A stretch of DNA of 64,000 bases from Ricinus communis (lineage: Eukaryota > Streptophyta > Magnoliopsida > Malpighiales > Euphorbiaceae). The translations under genes were made by a program, and so were the position numbers. The notes under the pieces are model-generated. The model had not been told where the DNA came from. It did no database searches and worked only from the letters and a program-made list of their open reading frames with translations. Below, piece by piece: positions 15,344 through 27,289 of this stretch. Each line of letters begins with the position of its first letter. Position 1 is the stretch's first letter. The stretch spans positions 14,908,489-14,972,488 of the forward strand of contig NC_063259.1 in assembly GCF_019578655.1 (NCBI RefSeq). Reading direction: 5' to 3'.

Positions 15344-16661
15344 TGAGCACCGTTCAAAAATATTTTAAAAAGAATGATAATTACAGCCCGCCTCAAACAA
15401 AATGAGAAAAAAGGAGAGACATTTTGATTCAAAGTCACTACAAAAGGGTCGGAGGAAACTCAGGAAGAGTTCGGGGTTGAACTATAAGAATTAAGAGCCT
15501 ATAAGAATTAAGAGCCAATGTTCATTTAAGTCCAGTGATTTTCATATTTTAATTTAAACCCTAAAATTTTCCTTGAATTTTTTTTTAAATTATTATAAAT
15601 GAGATGTTGGTTAAGAAGAAAGTTATAATTCTTTTTAAAAAGAATATATGTCATTAATAAGAGCCTGATAGGACAACTAAGAAACGGAAAAATATCAAGA
15701 CCATAGGCTATAAAATTGCACCTTCTACTAATGCTATGTTTGGTTGAAATCCATTAAAAAATTTATTTCAGTTGAGAAAAATACATGTGAAAGAAAGTAA
15801 AATGGAAATGGAAAAGTTGAAATCGATATTTTGATGTTATGGAATACATTGACTTACTAATATGAAATTTATTTGGAAGTTCTATCTATTTTGTTGAAAT
15901 TTAGTTTAGCTATAACAAATTCCACAAATTTAATTATGTAGAATTTTAAATTAATTTTAAACTAACTTTCATTTCATTCAAAGTACATAAAGTTTAGATT
16001 TCCAAATAAATTTCATAAATTTTATAGATTTCAACCAAAAACTATATAATAGTGAATCAAACATAATGTATTTCCAAATGTTTATAGAGAAAAATAAATT
16101 AAAAAAATTGCATTTAGTGATGTCTCATAACCATATCTTACCTACATTAAGGGTAATTATAGCTAAATTGAACGTGATAATTTAACACGTGATTAGAAAT
16201 TAATATTTAAAATAGAATATTTAACTAATATTAAGTAACACAAACTCAATAAGAACTAGAATTAAATTATACGTGCATAATTATAATATATACAAAAATG
16301 GGAAGGGAGAGGGACAAACAAATTATGAAAAATACTTTACTAAGATTTTGAATTAATTGGGTTAGTTAAACTATTTATAATTTAATTTAATAATATATAA
16401 TATAATCCATTTAGTATAATTGTATTTCTAGAAGTCCAAGTATATTAGGATTTTAAATTAATAATAATTTTAATTTTAAGAAATAACATTTTAATTATAT
16501 TTTTAAATAAATATTAACTAATAAATTATTTTTTGATTATATAATAATTTATATCCTAAAAATATCATATAATTTATATTTTTAATACTTATTATATATT
16601 TAATATGATATCAAAGTAATAAGCAAAGAATTAAAATATCATACTAAAAAGATAATAATAT
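15344..16661. other. AT-rich intergenic sequence with short tandem repeat
   Basis: No gene was seen. A perfect 17-bp tandem duplication lies at 15483-15516 (tataagaattaagagcc twice). The rest is AT-rich filler with no recognised terminal repeats. Confidence 0.5.
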
Positions 16662-18474
16662 TGACCCCAAAGTTTCATATGTGATTTTGATGATGCAAAA
16701 TATTATTATTGCTGACAATCTTATTTAATATTCTTGTTCTTAATAGATAATCTTTAATTATCATTTATGCATATAAATGAAGATGAAAGCATATCTATGA
16801 AGATGGATTCAAGAATCGAGAACTTGAATACTTAAGTCAATATGAGGATCAAGATAAAATCATGAAGTAATAAAAATGAGAAGAGTGATAGAGCATATAA
16901 GAGCAATGCAAAGAGCATGTGGAGTCAAAAAAACACATGTGGACATGGATGATCTCCATTGAATAATATCAGCTAGTTGAAGTTTGAAGAATAAATTATA
17001 CTACTTGGAAGAGTTTATGAGGGCAAGCCATATATGAATGGATAGATACATCAATATACTTTCAGGAATAAAAATTGAAAAATCTCTTGGAACTATAAAA
17101 ATGGAGTATCGAATCTTTGAGTGAATTATGCTCAAACTGTAAAGATTGGACTACAACAGATGAGGTCAATTAGAATTAGTGGCATTATTTCTAGAAGATG
17201 AATTTTAATATTCTTTTCTCTAGATTTATAACTCTGGGAGTCTAGTTTCATTATGAAAACGATCTTATATCAATCCGAGGTATATGGAAAGTGCAATGGC
17301 TGAAATACTGAAGCATATCTAAACTGTCAAGACTAGATGAGCAATAAAATATTTCAATTTTTTAGAGTATGAAGATTGCTGATTTTAGAGTTTCTAAAAA
17401 CTAAAAATTTGTAATAGATTAATCAAAGTTTCTAAAAAAACGGTTTATAATTTGGAGTTATATAGTTCAAGATTTCGAGTTTTTAAATGGTCATGCTCGT
17501 AATTGAAAAGTAGAAAATTTGTAGAAGCATTCAGGGCCAATATTTCCAATCGTGAAAGTTTTCATGGCCATGAAAAAATCTTTCCAGCCATGAAAACCAA
17601 CATTCTCAACCGTGAAAGCAGACCTTTCCAGCCATGAATAATTGTTCATGGCCATGATGGTTTTGAGTTCTTTAAATTTATTTTTCGCGCTAATACTTTA
17701 TGGCTGTGAAGGATCCTTTCCACCCGTGAAGCTGCATTTATTAAGGTTTTTGAAACAGTTATATTTGCATTCAATAAGGGTATAACGTATCTATTTCATC
17801 TAGAAGTATTTAAACTTTATTTCTAAGTGTTCTAGGTCAAGCAAAAGCATTTACTTAAGTCTCATATTTGTTATATGTCTCAACAACCTCTATTTCTTCA
17901 TGAAATTCATCTTGTATTAAAGATTCAAGAGAGGGTTTGAATCTTTTGGTAATTGAGTGATTGATTTCTATATTCAAGCTCAAAAGGGTTAGGTTGAGCA
18001 CTTGTATAAAGGATTAATTGCTCTTATAACTAAAATTAAAAATCTTAGATTAGGTTAGAGTGTAAGTCTAAGAAAAACACTTGGGTTAGAGTATGAGCCT
18101 TAAGAAAACACTTGGATTGTTAGCCATAGAAAACACTTGGGTTTTAGTGTTAGCCATTGAAACACTTGTAAGAAGTTTGAGTGTGAGCTTGGAAACATTT
18201 AAGTTATTCTTGCACCCATAAAAGGAAGTAGGCAAGGAGTTGGTCGAACTACTATAAACTGTTGAGTTTAATTTTCTCTTTTCTAAGCTCTTTTATTTTA
18301 CTTGTGTTTATCTTATTGCTCGCATTCTCATATCGGATTGATTAATTACTTTAGTTAATTGTTTCCGCTAATATTGGTTTTAATATTTAAATTTTTTAAA
18401 ATAGAAGTTTTTAGTTAGAATTAATTTTTTATTTCAACCAATTCATCCCCTCTTGGTCGCCATAAGATATTTCA
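16662..18474 (+). mobile_element. probable solo LTR of a SIRE-like copia element
   Basis: The start (TGACCCCAAAG... then TTTTGATGATGCAAAA) resembles the start of SIRE/Maximus-type copia LTRs. Near the end the phrase caattcatcccctcttgg (about 18438-18455) matches the usual 3' part of the same LTR group. Taking TG at 16662 and CA at 18474, the flanks are aatat and aatag, a 4-of-5 match for a target duplication. No primer-binding site follows. The length of about 1.8 kb is in the normal range. The element is old, and the right boundary is less certain than the left one. Confidence 0.55.
17530..17740. repeat. degenerate repeats of a 'ttccagccatgaaaa' motif
   Basis: Within the copia LTR the words 'ccatgaa', 'ccgtgaa' and 'catggccatga' recur at least eight times in 200 bases, with alternating forms that pair with each other (catggccatg is a perfect palindrome and occurs twice). 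This looks like amplified short units inside an LTR. Confidence 0.5.
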
Positions 18475-18642
18475 AATAGTAAATAAAAAAAGATAGCAAG
18501 CAAAGTTATAATGTTAAATTTAAAAATATATATAGTATTTTATTTTTTATTTTTTAAATGATAACAAATCAAATAATAATATTTACGTGCAACGTATATA
18601 AATAAAAAAAAAGTAATATTAATGTATGATCATAGCTTTAAC

Positions 18643-18677
<35 letters not shown>

Positions 18678-19600
18678 TTAATAATAAAAAAATATTATTA
18701 TTCTAAATTAAAGAAAATAAAAGAAGAATAATAGTGATAAAGTGTATTTAATAAAGTACTAAATTATTATTTTAATATGATAAATATGTATTTATTTCCT
18801 CTTATAACATAAGTTATACATAGCATACATGATTTTTAACTTAATAATCCTATCATTAGTCCGTAATATAAAGTAATTAACATGGTTTAAACAAATAAAT
18901 TCTTATAAAAATTAAATAAAATTTTGGATAATTTCTTTTTATACTTCAAACATTATTAAAAAGTAAATCATTAGGCTTCTATTTCATTATGTTTATCCAA
19001 ATAATAATAATAATTTAAATCTACTTTAGATACTTAAATCTAAAAAATTATTAGAATTAAAGGGTTTAATATTATAATTTTTAAAAGTAGAAAAATAAAA
19101 TAGTAGTCCATATAAGAATGTATTTGTTATATTTTACATTATTGAAAAAAAATAAAATCATTAGTATGAAATTCTTTCCATTAAATTAATATACTTTTAT
19201 AAGATATTTGAATCTTAATTCTTTTAATAATATATTAAACTAATTTATTGCTATCTATCAAAATTTTATGATGTTAAATTCATAAATTTATATTATTTTT
19301 ATTTTCTAATTAATAATGAGTCAAATAGTTAATATACATATACAACGCACGTGAATAAAAAAAACTAGATCATAAGTAAATTATTAAATCATCTCATTCC
19401 ACATAAATAATTAGCAAAAATTTAACATGAAATTCTTTTAGTGAATTTATTCGTCTCTCATGTACTTTTTTTTAAAGAATAGATATACAAATATAAATAT
19501 ACATATGTTTGGAAATCCTTTTTAAAAATTAAGATTTGTTCTTTTTAAATATGAAATAGGTTCCCCTCCTTTACCAACCTGAATTTAAACAATTTTTATT
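18475..19600. other. AT-rich intergenic sequence with AAT microsatellite
   Basis: No gene was seen. A long (TAA/AAT)n microsatellite lies at about 18647-18677. The rest is AT-rich with stops in all frames. Confidence 0.5.
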
Positions 19601-19604
19601 CCAT

Positions 19605-22114
19605 TTTGATTAACGGATGGGAATCAATTAGGGCTAAACCCTAGATAAGTTTTCTCCATATGCCTCTTAGCAGCACTGTAAAAGACACTTGGAACTTCAT
19701 AAATATGGTAATATTACAAACATCTCTTGAGCATTAGCTAAACTGTCTTCACTACTTAATTTCATTGGTCAATCTACCCAGATACAATAAGATCCTTAAA
19801 ATGGTCAAATTTCAACCGGATCCAAAAAGAAAATGGAGAACAAACTGAAAACAAGAAGCACCATGAAAGTCAAGAAAAGAATAGAATGGAGCACATTGCT
19901 CAGAGTTGCACATAATGGAGCACTTTGAACTTCAACCAGGCAAGAAGAAAGGAAAAAATGAAAATAAATAAAAGTCACACTTCCATCTTGTACTTTTAAG
20001 TTATGACAAGGAAGAAATAAAATAAGAAGAGCAACAATAATAACAGTATAACAGTAAAGTCTACTCGAGAATTTCTCATCTCGACCTGCATCAGGCATTC
20101 ACCAAATTTCGCTCCCTAAACATATTAAAAACCAATGTGTTAATATGATATGAACCTGCCCCTCTTTCGGGCAATATATAAACTACTCGTACACGACGAA
20201 GGATGCTTCCGGAAATCTGGGTTTATACATCAATGATACGATATGAACTGCACAGCCACACATTCTGACATGCCTCCAACCAGTGGAAGCTATTCCCAGT
20301 TCAGGAGTATATTCCTGATTAATTCCTTCATTTATCACTTGCAACATATACTGACGATGAAGCAATAATAGTCTCTACATTTGTCAAGTGTCATAAAGGA
20401 AAGCCTTTGCAATCCATGTGATATTAGGGATGAGACCTTATTGGACTTATGGCATCCAACCTGAGAACTAACCTAACAGAATGGCCTGTCAGGATGATTC
20501 GATTTGGCCCATTTTGCTTACTTTTGAAGCATCCCAATCTAAGCTTCTTCAAAATATGTAACTATTTCAATGTTATAAAAATACATGGAGTAATTCCTAT
20601 GAGGTACCCCTTTGAATTTTTGAAAATTTTCATGTCTACCTATGGACCAGAAATGAACCAGAAATGAAGGTTTACAGTAACAAACTGCACATATAATGGT
20701 GTACACACTAACTTTGCAAGTACATCTTGAACAAACTCGGTAGAGTAATGCAACAGCACAAAACTTATCCCCACCAATCTAAATGTATTCCACAGACAGA
20801 CATCACGTAATCCAATTACATCAAGCTAATAACCATCTACTTCTAAGCCTAGGCAAACAATTCCAAGCTAGTAAGTATCTATTTTCACCCTAGTTTCAGA
20901 GAGAAATTATTGCAGAGATAATTCAATCGCATCTATATACCTTGGTGCCATGTGTGTACTCACCTCTGCTACATGTGCATCAGCATGTAAACTTGCTCAA
21001 TACAAAGCACTCTATTTATTGTGCATCTGCATAGTCATTGGTAACCTCAAATTCACATCTTCTTAATAACATTGTACAACACAATCTCAAGCAAAGTCAC
21101 TAATCCCTAACTCAAATACAGACTAAAAAACAATAACACAGTATTCCGTCCATAGCCATGGCTATAAACCAAAATAATAGCCAATGATTCTGAAGAGGAG
21201 AAAGAAACAACTCAAATTCAGTTTTCAATCATCAGATTAACTTGACTCTTGCTCGGCAACTATTTTAAGGCTTTTCTACAACTTATTAAGTGAAAAAACT
21301 TCATATGGCATTTCCTGCATCTCCTCCTAAGTTCTGATTCCAGTCAAGATCATTTACTAGGTACTGGGGATCAATGGAACCAGGTAGCCTTATACCAAAA
21401 TATCATCTCTTAGTCATTTTGCCAATCCATGTAACCAAAATTGTTTTCTTATGTTGGAATGGTCAACCAAAAAATTATTTTCATGTGCATTAGAGCTAAA
21501 GAGGTTGAAATTAACAGCCAAAAGGCCAATTCCTCTCATTCACTGTGGCACTGTCGCCAAGATTAAATGTGCCTAACCATTTCAAAGAAAGAGAGATAGT
21601 TCCCTAAACTTCATCAAAGACAATAAAGTTTGTAAACTAACAGATAATTACCAAAAGAAGATTACAATCACTGTAAATAGGCATAGAATGAAGTTAAAAA
21701 TAAGTGACAGGAAGCTATTCCTTTTTATTAGATTTCTAACATCAGAAGCAGAACAAAAACAACATCCAATGTTATGGGCTGCTTGTAGTTTTCTTTCTTC
21801 CAATCATGTAATAAAAGAACATGGAATAAAACAACCACAGATGCCCACACATTCTCAAGTGAACCTCCCTGTAAAACAACAGAGATTATGCCTATCAGGA
21901 ATTTCTTTCTTTTTTTTGAACAATCCTATCAAATATTCTTCAACAAGATATCATCTTCACAGGCCAAGAACAGAGATAATAAGAGAGTAAAAGCCATTAA
22001 AATCCTCAATGGAAACTTGGTATATATTTGAGAAGTTGAACTGCCTAAAGAAACCATAAAAATATTTAGAACATTCAAAAGGTTACCAGATATAGGTCGA
22101 AAAAATGCTTTTAC
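19605..22114 (-). other. non-coding, gene-like block downstream of the bL12m gene
   Basis: About 2.5 kb has a base composition like introns or UTRs of the neighbouring genes, not the AT-rich filler around it. After the bL12m stop a possible donor (CTG|GTAACC at 22084 on the minus strand) would allow a 3'-UTR intron that reaches terminal exons near 20100-20365. The longest open frames (20183-20365 and 19805-20098 on the minus strand, 21688-21990 on the plus strand) match no family I know. It could be a long 3' UTR, a separate non-coding RNA, or a decayed gene. Confidence 0.3.
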
Positions 22115-22771
22115 TCATTCCATTACAACTTTGGCCCCAACAGCTTTCATTTTCTCAATTATTTGCTCAGCTTCTTCCTTTGATACACCTGCTTTCAAAA
22201 TTGATGGTGTCTTCTCTACCAAATCCTTGGCTTCCTTAAGACCCAAATCAGTACAACTTCTTACCTCCTTAATTATCTTAATCTTTGAAGCTGCTTCATA
22301 CGATTCCAATTTCAGTTCGAACACAGTCTTCTCTGGTTTCTTCTCTTCCTTAGCTGCTGCAGCTGGTGCCTTCATTGCCATTCCAGCCAATCCAGCAGCA
22401 CCACCCTTCAAAACCCCAACAGTCGGCAGTTCTGTCATTCCCCTTTTCTTCATTATAATGGAACTTAGTTCAGCAACTTCGACCAACGTGAGTCCAGCAA
22501 CTTCATCAACAAGCTTAAACACACGTTCTGTAGGAGGACTGCGATGCTCAGTAGGATCAAAAGTCGCTGGATCATAATCAGCTGGGAGCCTCCTCTGATC
22601 AATTTCTACCTCTTCTTCCTCTTCCTCATCTTTCCTTGCAGCTTGAGCATAGCCCCGAGACAGCAACACCCCATTCACATTCACTAAATTCAATTGAACC
22701 AATGGAGAAAATAAGGGTTTTTTAGAAACCCCACTTGTTAAATGATGACTTAATCTTAAAATCAAGCTCAT
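22115..22771 (-). CDS. mitochondrial large-subunit ribosomal protein bL12m (L7/L12 type)
   Basis: This is a single-exon CDS of 218 residues. L7/L12 proteins form the stalk of the large ribosomal subunit and recruit and activate translation GTPases. Residues 1 to about 45 are a mitochondrial-type presequence (Arg, Ser and Leu rich, no acidic residues, ending ...LSRGYAQAARK). An acidic run (EEEEEEVEID) follows, then the N-terminal dimerisation region (about 80-112, VDEVAGLTLVEVAELSSII), an Ala/Gly-rich hinge (about 122-142), and the C-terminal factor-binding domain (about 148-218) with the hallmark KIKIIKEVR...LGLKEAKDLVE...EEAEQI. The ATG at 22771 is in frame with the presequence and follows an intron-containing leader. 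A plastid L12 is less likely because of the presequence and the acidic insert. The minus-strand neighbour upstream is a long-TIR element that begins about 40 bp beyond the leader. Confidence 0.93.
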   Translation of the reverse strand: MSLILRLSHHLTSGVSKKPLFSPLVQLNLVNVNGVLLSRGYAQAARKDEEEEEEVEIDQRRLPADYDPATFDPTEHRSPPTERVFKLVDEVAGLTLVEVAELSSIIMKKRGMTELPTVGVLKGGAAGLAGMAMKAPAAAAKEEKKPEKTVFELKLESYEAASKIKIIKEVRSCTDLGLKEAKDLVEKTPSILKAGVSKEEAEQIIEKMKAVGAKVVME

Positions 22772-23300
22772 TTCAGCAAAAAAGACTACTTTAATCCAAC
22801 AGAAAAGAAAAAAAATCTAAATGGAACCCATTTCTGGAGCTTTCACTTGAGCAATTATCTGACCTGAAAAGCAAACAGAAATTTTAACAGAAACAAAATG
22901 CATTAACAAACAAAAACAAAAGTTTTAATAATCACATAGATAGATTTGCACTAAACCATTAACAACCCACTAACACATATGAGCTTTAGAATCATGATTC
23001 CAAGTTTTCTATGCTTTGTTAGTTTGTAAATATATAACCAAAGAGTTCATAAAATTAAAGGAACTATAGACCGAAGAATAGAGAAAGGAAATACAGAACA
23101 TACCTTTTATAATAGGCGGTGAAGGATGTTGAAAAATGTTCAAGGTGTTTGGTCCGGTGATTCTCCCGTCTCCGGCAAGGAGGGTGGAGGAGGAGCTGCA
23201 GTCGAGCGGTTGGAGGCGGAAAGATTAGCAAGAGAACGAGAATGAAACTGATATGCTCAGTCGCTCCTGTTGAAAGGAAGAGAGGGTTGAGGTGGTAAAC
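22772..23300 (-). promoter_or_regulatory. 5' leader of the bL12m gene with an intron
   Basis: On the minus strand AAAAG|GTATGT (donor, exon end 23104) and TTTTCAG|GTCAG (acceptor, exon start 22863) bound a 240-bp intron (22864-23103) in the leader. The first leader exon is GC-richer (about 23104-23300). Leader introns of this kind often raise expression in plants, but that is not shown here. The transcription start is not defined. Confidence 0.5.
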
Positions 23301-23340
23301 GGTGTCGTATGTGTAGACAATTTTACGTGCATTCGTTATA

Positions 23341-24232
23341 GGAATAAGGTTCAATTTGCCCCTCAAACTTTTCAAGAAAGATCAACTCAGCCCTTTTGAC
23401 CTTTCTTGTTCAAATCAACCCAAAACTTTACTTTTTTGGTTCAATATCCCCCTTAGTTGAGAGCGTGAGAATTACTCTTAATAAATAAAAATAAAATTAA
23501 TAATTCTTAAAAATATATTTTATAATTTAAAAATAATTCGAATATTAAATTAAAATAAACAAATTTTAGTTTTTTTACACCATCATCACTGCCATCGCCC
23601 TTATTACTATTGCCATATCCATTAACACCCTTAGGCGGAAGATTGAGCAACTAAAAGTTATGCATCGACAAAGCTAGTTGATCAGCCAAACACTAGTGTG
23701 GGTTATCGTCCTTCACCTGAGGTTTTTGGGGCGAGGATTGATGCCAGCCTCTAGTCAGTGAGATAACATCATAAATAGGCAAACCACGAATAATAGCGAG
23801 AGGCGTAATCTCCTCTCACTTAAATTGACAAACCAAGGTTGTTTCCAGCAATATAGATGGGAAAGGAAAGCTTGTGATGTCAAGAGAGAGCCTATAATAG
23901 AGGTTTAACATCTAACATCAGCTGGAAAAAGAAAAACAAAAGAGATAGACTGCGGCGGTGAGAGAGAGCCAACTGAGAAAAGAGAAAGTGTACAAAGACC
24001 TAAACATATATTTGAAAACAATCAAAATTAACTATTAGGCCCCTGAGATATAGTGTTTTAAATTAAAAAATTTAATTTAATTTAAATATTAATATTTTTA
24101 TTTATTGCTCTTCGAAAAATGGATTAAACTGAACTAAAAATGCAAAGTTTTAGACTAATTTGAACAGAAAAGGTTAAAAGGGGTGAATTGATCTTTTTCA
24201 AAAAGTTCGAGGTGATAATTGAACCTTATTCC
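23341..24232. mobile_element. long-TIR DNA element, probably Mutator-like and non-autonomous
   Basis: The sequence beginning ggaataaggttcaatt at 23341 is repeated in inverted orientation and ends at about 24232. The two arms match over roughly 110 bp with scattered differences. Long arms of this kind are typical of Mutator-like elements. The interior (about 23580-24000) is GC-richer and different from the arms, as in elements that have captured host DNA, but I recognise no gene in it. A target duplication could not be resolved at the tips, so superfamily assignment is tentative. Confidence 0.65.
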
Positions 24233-24249
24233 TTTATTGCAATAAGAGA

Positions 24250-24620
24250 AGATTACTGTTCCTCTTTGAATTTTGACTATAATACATTTTAGTATCTTTT
24301 ATTTGAAATCTGAACGCAATTATCCTTTAGTTTTTGAAGGACGTTATATTTTAGTCCTCACATTAAATAAATTTTAGTTTTTTATATTTAAAATAAATTC
24401 ATATGTTAGTTCCTCATATTTTAAACAGAACAACATTTTCAGATTTGTATTTTTCAACCTTTTAAGGACTAAGATGTTATTATTTTATTAATTAAAGGAT
24501 GAAAATATTATTTAGAGAAAAATTAGAGGTCAAAATATATATTATGGTGATAAAAGGACTAAAGTATATTATAAAGAAAGGATAAAGTATAGTTTTGTTC
24601 AATTTTCAAACAAGATAATT
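24250..24620. repeat. possible foldback/MITE arms
   Basis: The phrase ataatacattttagtatctttt near 24280 faces its approximate reverse complement (ataaaaggactaaagtatattat) near 24560. Together they form imperfect inverted arms around an AT-rich centre. The ends and target duplication are not clear. Confidence 0.35.
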
Positions 24621-25979
24621 AAATGTATAATGATGGTCAAAATTAATGGAAAATAGTTATTTGCTTTAATAACAAAGGCGCGACGGGTCAATTCTCTATA
24701 ATATTATTGAAGAAAAATAAAGATGGTGATAATGATGAACGGTAACAAGGTCTAGCCTTGATGATGGATGTTGAAAGGAGTAGTAGTGATGGAGAATGAC
24801 ATTAATTTAGTAAAAATGAACAAAAGAAAAGATATTCCTAATTAAGTAATTTAGACTATCAAACTAAAACACCTAATTTTTTGTTATACAAAAGAGAGGA
24901 AAAGCTAAAAAGAAAATAAAAGCAAAATTATTTTCATCCTTTAATCACTTGGTTCATGAACTTTTTATACTGATTTGATCATGAATTTTCAAACTAATCC
25001 CATCTAGGATCTTATTAAGCTCTTAAACACCCAAGGGACGACTCAATGCATAATTAGCAAGATAATCAACTACTTGGTTGTTTTCATAATAATCATGAGC
25101 AAACACAACTGTCTAATCCTTTTGCAGCGCATCCAAATAACCACTCGCTAAATTTGCATGAATGCTATAAAACATCTATTGATGCTTAAAGGATGCAACT
25201 TGTATATTAGATTCTTCGACTTTTTAGCCAATATTCTTGCTTTTTGTAATAGAAAAATTACATTAATGGTGTTCAAACTTTTTGAAATTTGACAACTGAG
25301 TGTATAAATTTTAGAGTTAATTACTTTGAAGTCCCTGAGTTATGTCAAAATATACTAATGAGTCTCTATGTTGTTAATAATTAATTTCTACATTCCAATA
25401 TTTACCGCTTTATTAACTACTGCGTCCTTCTATTAGAAATTAATGTTAAGTGCTTAAAATTTGTCTAAAATAACTTTATCTAATTCACTTTGTTAATCTT
25501 ATTCAATATTTTTTTTATCTCTCTCTTTTATCAAATATCTCAATATTTTCTTTTCTATATACTTCATTTCTTAATCTAACTTTCTCCATTTTTTTATCTA
25601 TTTCACTTTCTCAATTTCTTTTTCTTCACTATATATATCAATGGTAGTCCATCATATTAGTATCTTTATAAAGTAAAAGACAAGATTTAATACTTTTGAA
25701 GTTTAGAAAAAAAGATATGCTAATCCATTCAGAAGTAATTAACGACTTTTTTTATTAGAGTTCTCCTATTATTTTTCAATTGCTTATTAATGGCTTTAGT
25801 TTATTAGTGCAATATATGTTTGTTTAATGGTTAATTAATAATAGGTTTTAGTTTATTAGGATTTTTTTGTAATAGTCTATTAGATTTTTTTAAAATTAAA
25901 AATTAATAATAAAAATGATTAATCAATGTATTACTATAGTATAATTAGTTATTAATTTATATTTTTCTAAATTTGACAA
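24621..25979. other. AT-rich sequence, no gene recognised
   Basis: This stretch holds AT-rich DNA. A phrase at 25310-25440 (alternating 'agtccctgagttatgtcaa' and 'gagtctctatgttg') resembles the terminal arms of Mutator-type elements and may be the left end of the transposase locus that follows. No coding exon was seen. Confidence 0.35.
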
Positions 25980-26387
25980 ATGAAATATGCAGAATCATAT
26001 AATCTTGAAGTGGATTTTGGAAAGGAAGTGAAGACAATTGGTATGATGTTACCTAATAAGTACTTTTGTATGACCTTATTGTTTAATTTATATAATACGT
26101 TTAAGATAAGGTCAAACTTTATAGATATTAGGACTAGTTATGGATTTGATTTGAAAATATATGATGATGTTTTGAGTATGTTTATAAAGTACAAAGATAA
26201 TCCTATTGTACCTCTATATGTTTATGAGATGTTGAAAGCATTAAGTGTAGTTAATGAATATATGAATGAACCGAATAAGTATGGATTTGATGCTAATGTT
26301 CAAGTAACTGAACCTATTGGTGATGTGCATGGTAACATTCAAGTAACTGAATCTATTGGACTCCAACTTAAATCCTATAGGTTATAA
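25980..26387 (+). pseudogene. possible MuDR-type transposase N-terminal fragment
   Basis: This is an open frame of 135 codons that matches nothing firmly. Its middle part (LKIYDDVLSMFIKYKDN followed by PLYVYE) resembles the N-terminal region of plant MuDR transposases, where a similar 'dv..m..y....v..yve' pattern precedes the catalytic part. The assignment gains weight from the transposase C-terminal remnant 1.1 kb downstream on the same strand. The frame ends at 26387, well before any catalytic domain. It could also be an unrelated hypothetical protein. Confidence 0.4.
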
Positions 26388-26409
26388 GATTTGAGGGGCT
26401 ATAAAAGAC

Positions 26410-27270
26410 ATAAGTTTGGAAGTTGTTAAGGAGTTTTTAGAGATTAAAAAAACAGCTAGAGATAAGATTTGGAAGAGGCACTCAAGATCAAGATTCAAGA
26501 AATTCCATCAAGATTCAAGAGTTTTTTTCCTTTTTGTTTTATTCTCTTATTCTTTAATTTAATGGATTCAATTGCTTTTGTTATTTTTATTTACATTATA
26601 AGTAGCTAAATTTATTTTTTAGGATCGGATAGAAACCCATTAACTCAATTTATGATTTGATTTAATATTATTCCTTTAATCTTTGGTTCAATTATCTTGA
26701 CTTATTATTTTTGTGCATCATGTTATTATGAATGTTAGGATCCAATATTTACAATATACCTAGATATTAAACAAAGTAATGAAAGTTGAAATTTAAAACT
26801 AGTTTAAGGAATATTAAGCAAGGGCAATTAAGACTTAGACATACAGCTTAGGTTCTTGAAATTTGTTTTCAATTTGCCAGAGAACTTAATAAATTTAGAT
26901 TAAGACTTTTAATCACGAAAGTGGACAAGAAATTAATCTTAATATAGTGTGTATGACTTGAAAGTGTATATTTGCTAGAATAGGGTAAATTATCTTCAAG
27001 GTTAGTTGAACTAGATTAAAGAAATTAAATTGTAGAAGAATTAGTATTGTGGAAACTTAATTCTAGAGTTTTAATTCATTTAATTTCTTTGTTTTAATTA
27101 TTTAGTTTTATTTTAATTATTTTTAAACTTATATTGTAATGTTTTAATCTAGTTAATATAAAGCCATAATATATTTTAGTGTTAAGTACTACAAACCTTT
27201 GTGGGACAATAATCTAGATTCAATCATTATATTAAAATTATGGCAACTGTACACTTGCAAGAAATATCAC
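26410..27270 (+). mobile_element. LTR-like sequence inside the Mutator locus
   Basis: The text around 27170-27265 (aagtactacaaacctttgtgggac... ending at tgtacacttgcaag) resembles the end of Athila/Tat-type gypsy LTRs, and the phrase ggatcggatagaaaccc near 26630 fits the body of such an LTR. It separates the two transposase-like pieces and so may be an insertion. Precise ends and target duplications were not found. Confidence 0.35.
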
Positions 27271-27289
27271 AATAATATGCAAAAGAGAG

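Noticed and set aside
22131..22577. 148-codon open frame on the plus strand
   Set aside because: It is the antisense shadow of the bL12m gene; its sequence is the mirror of that gene's Ala-, Glu- and Lys-rich codons.
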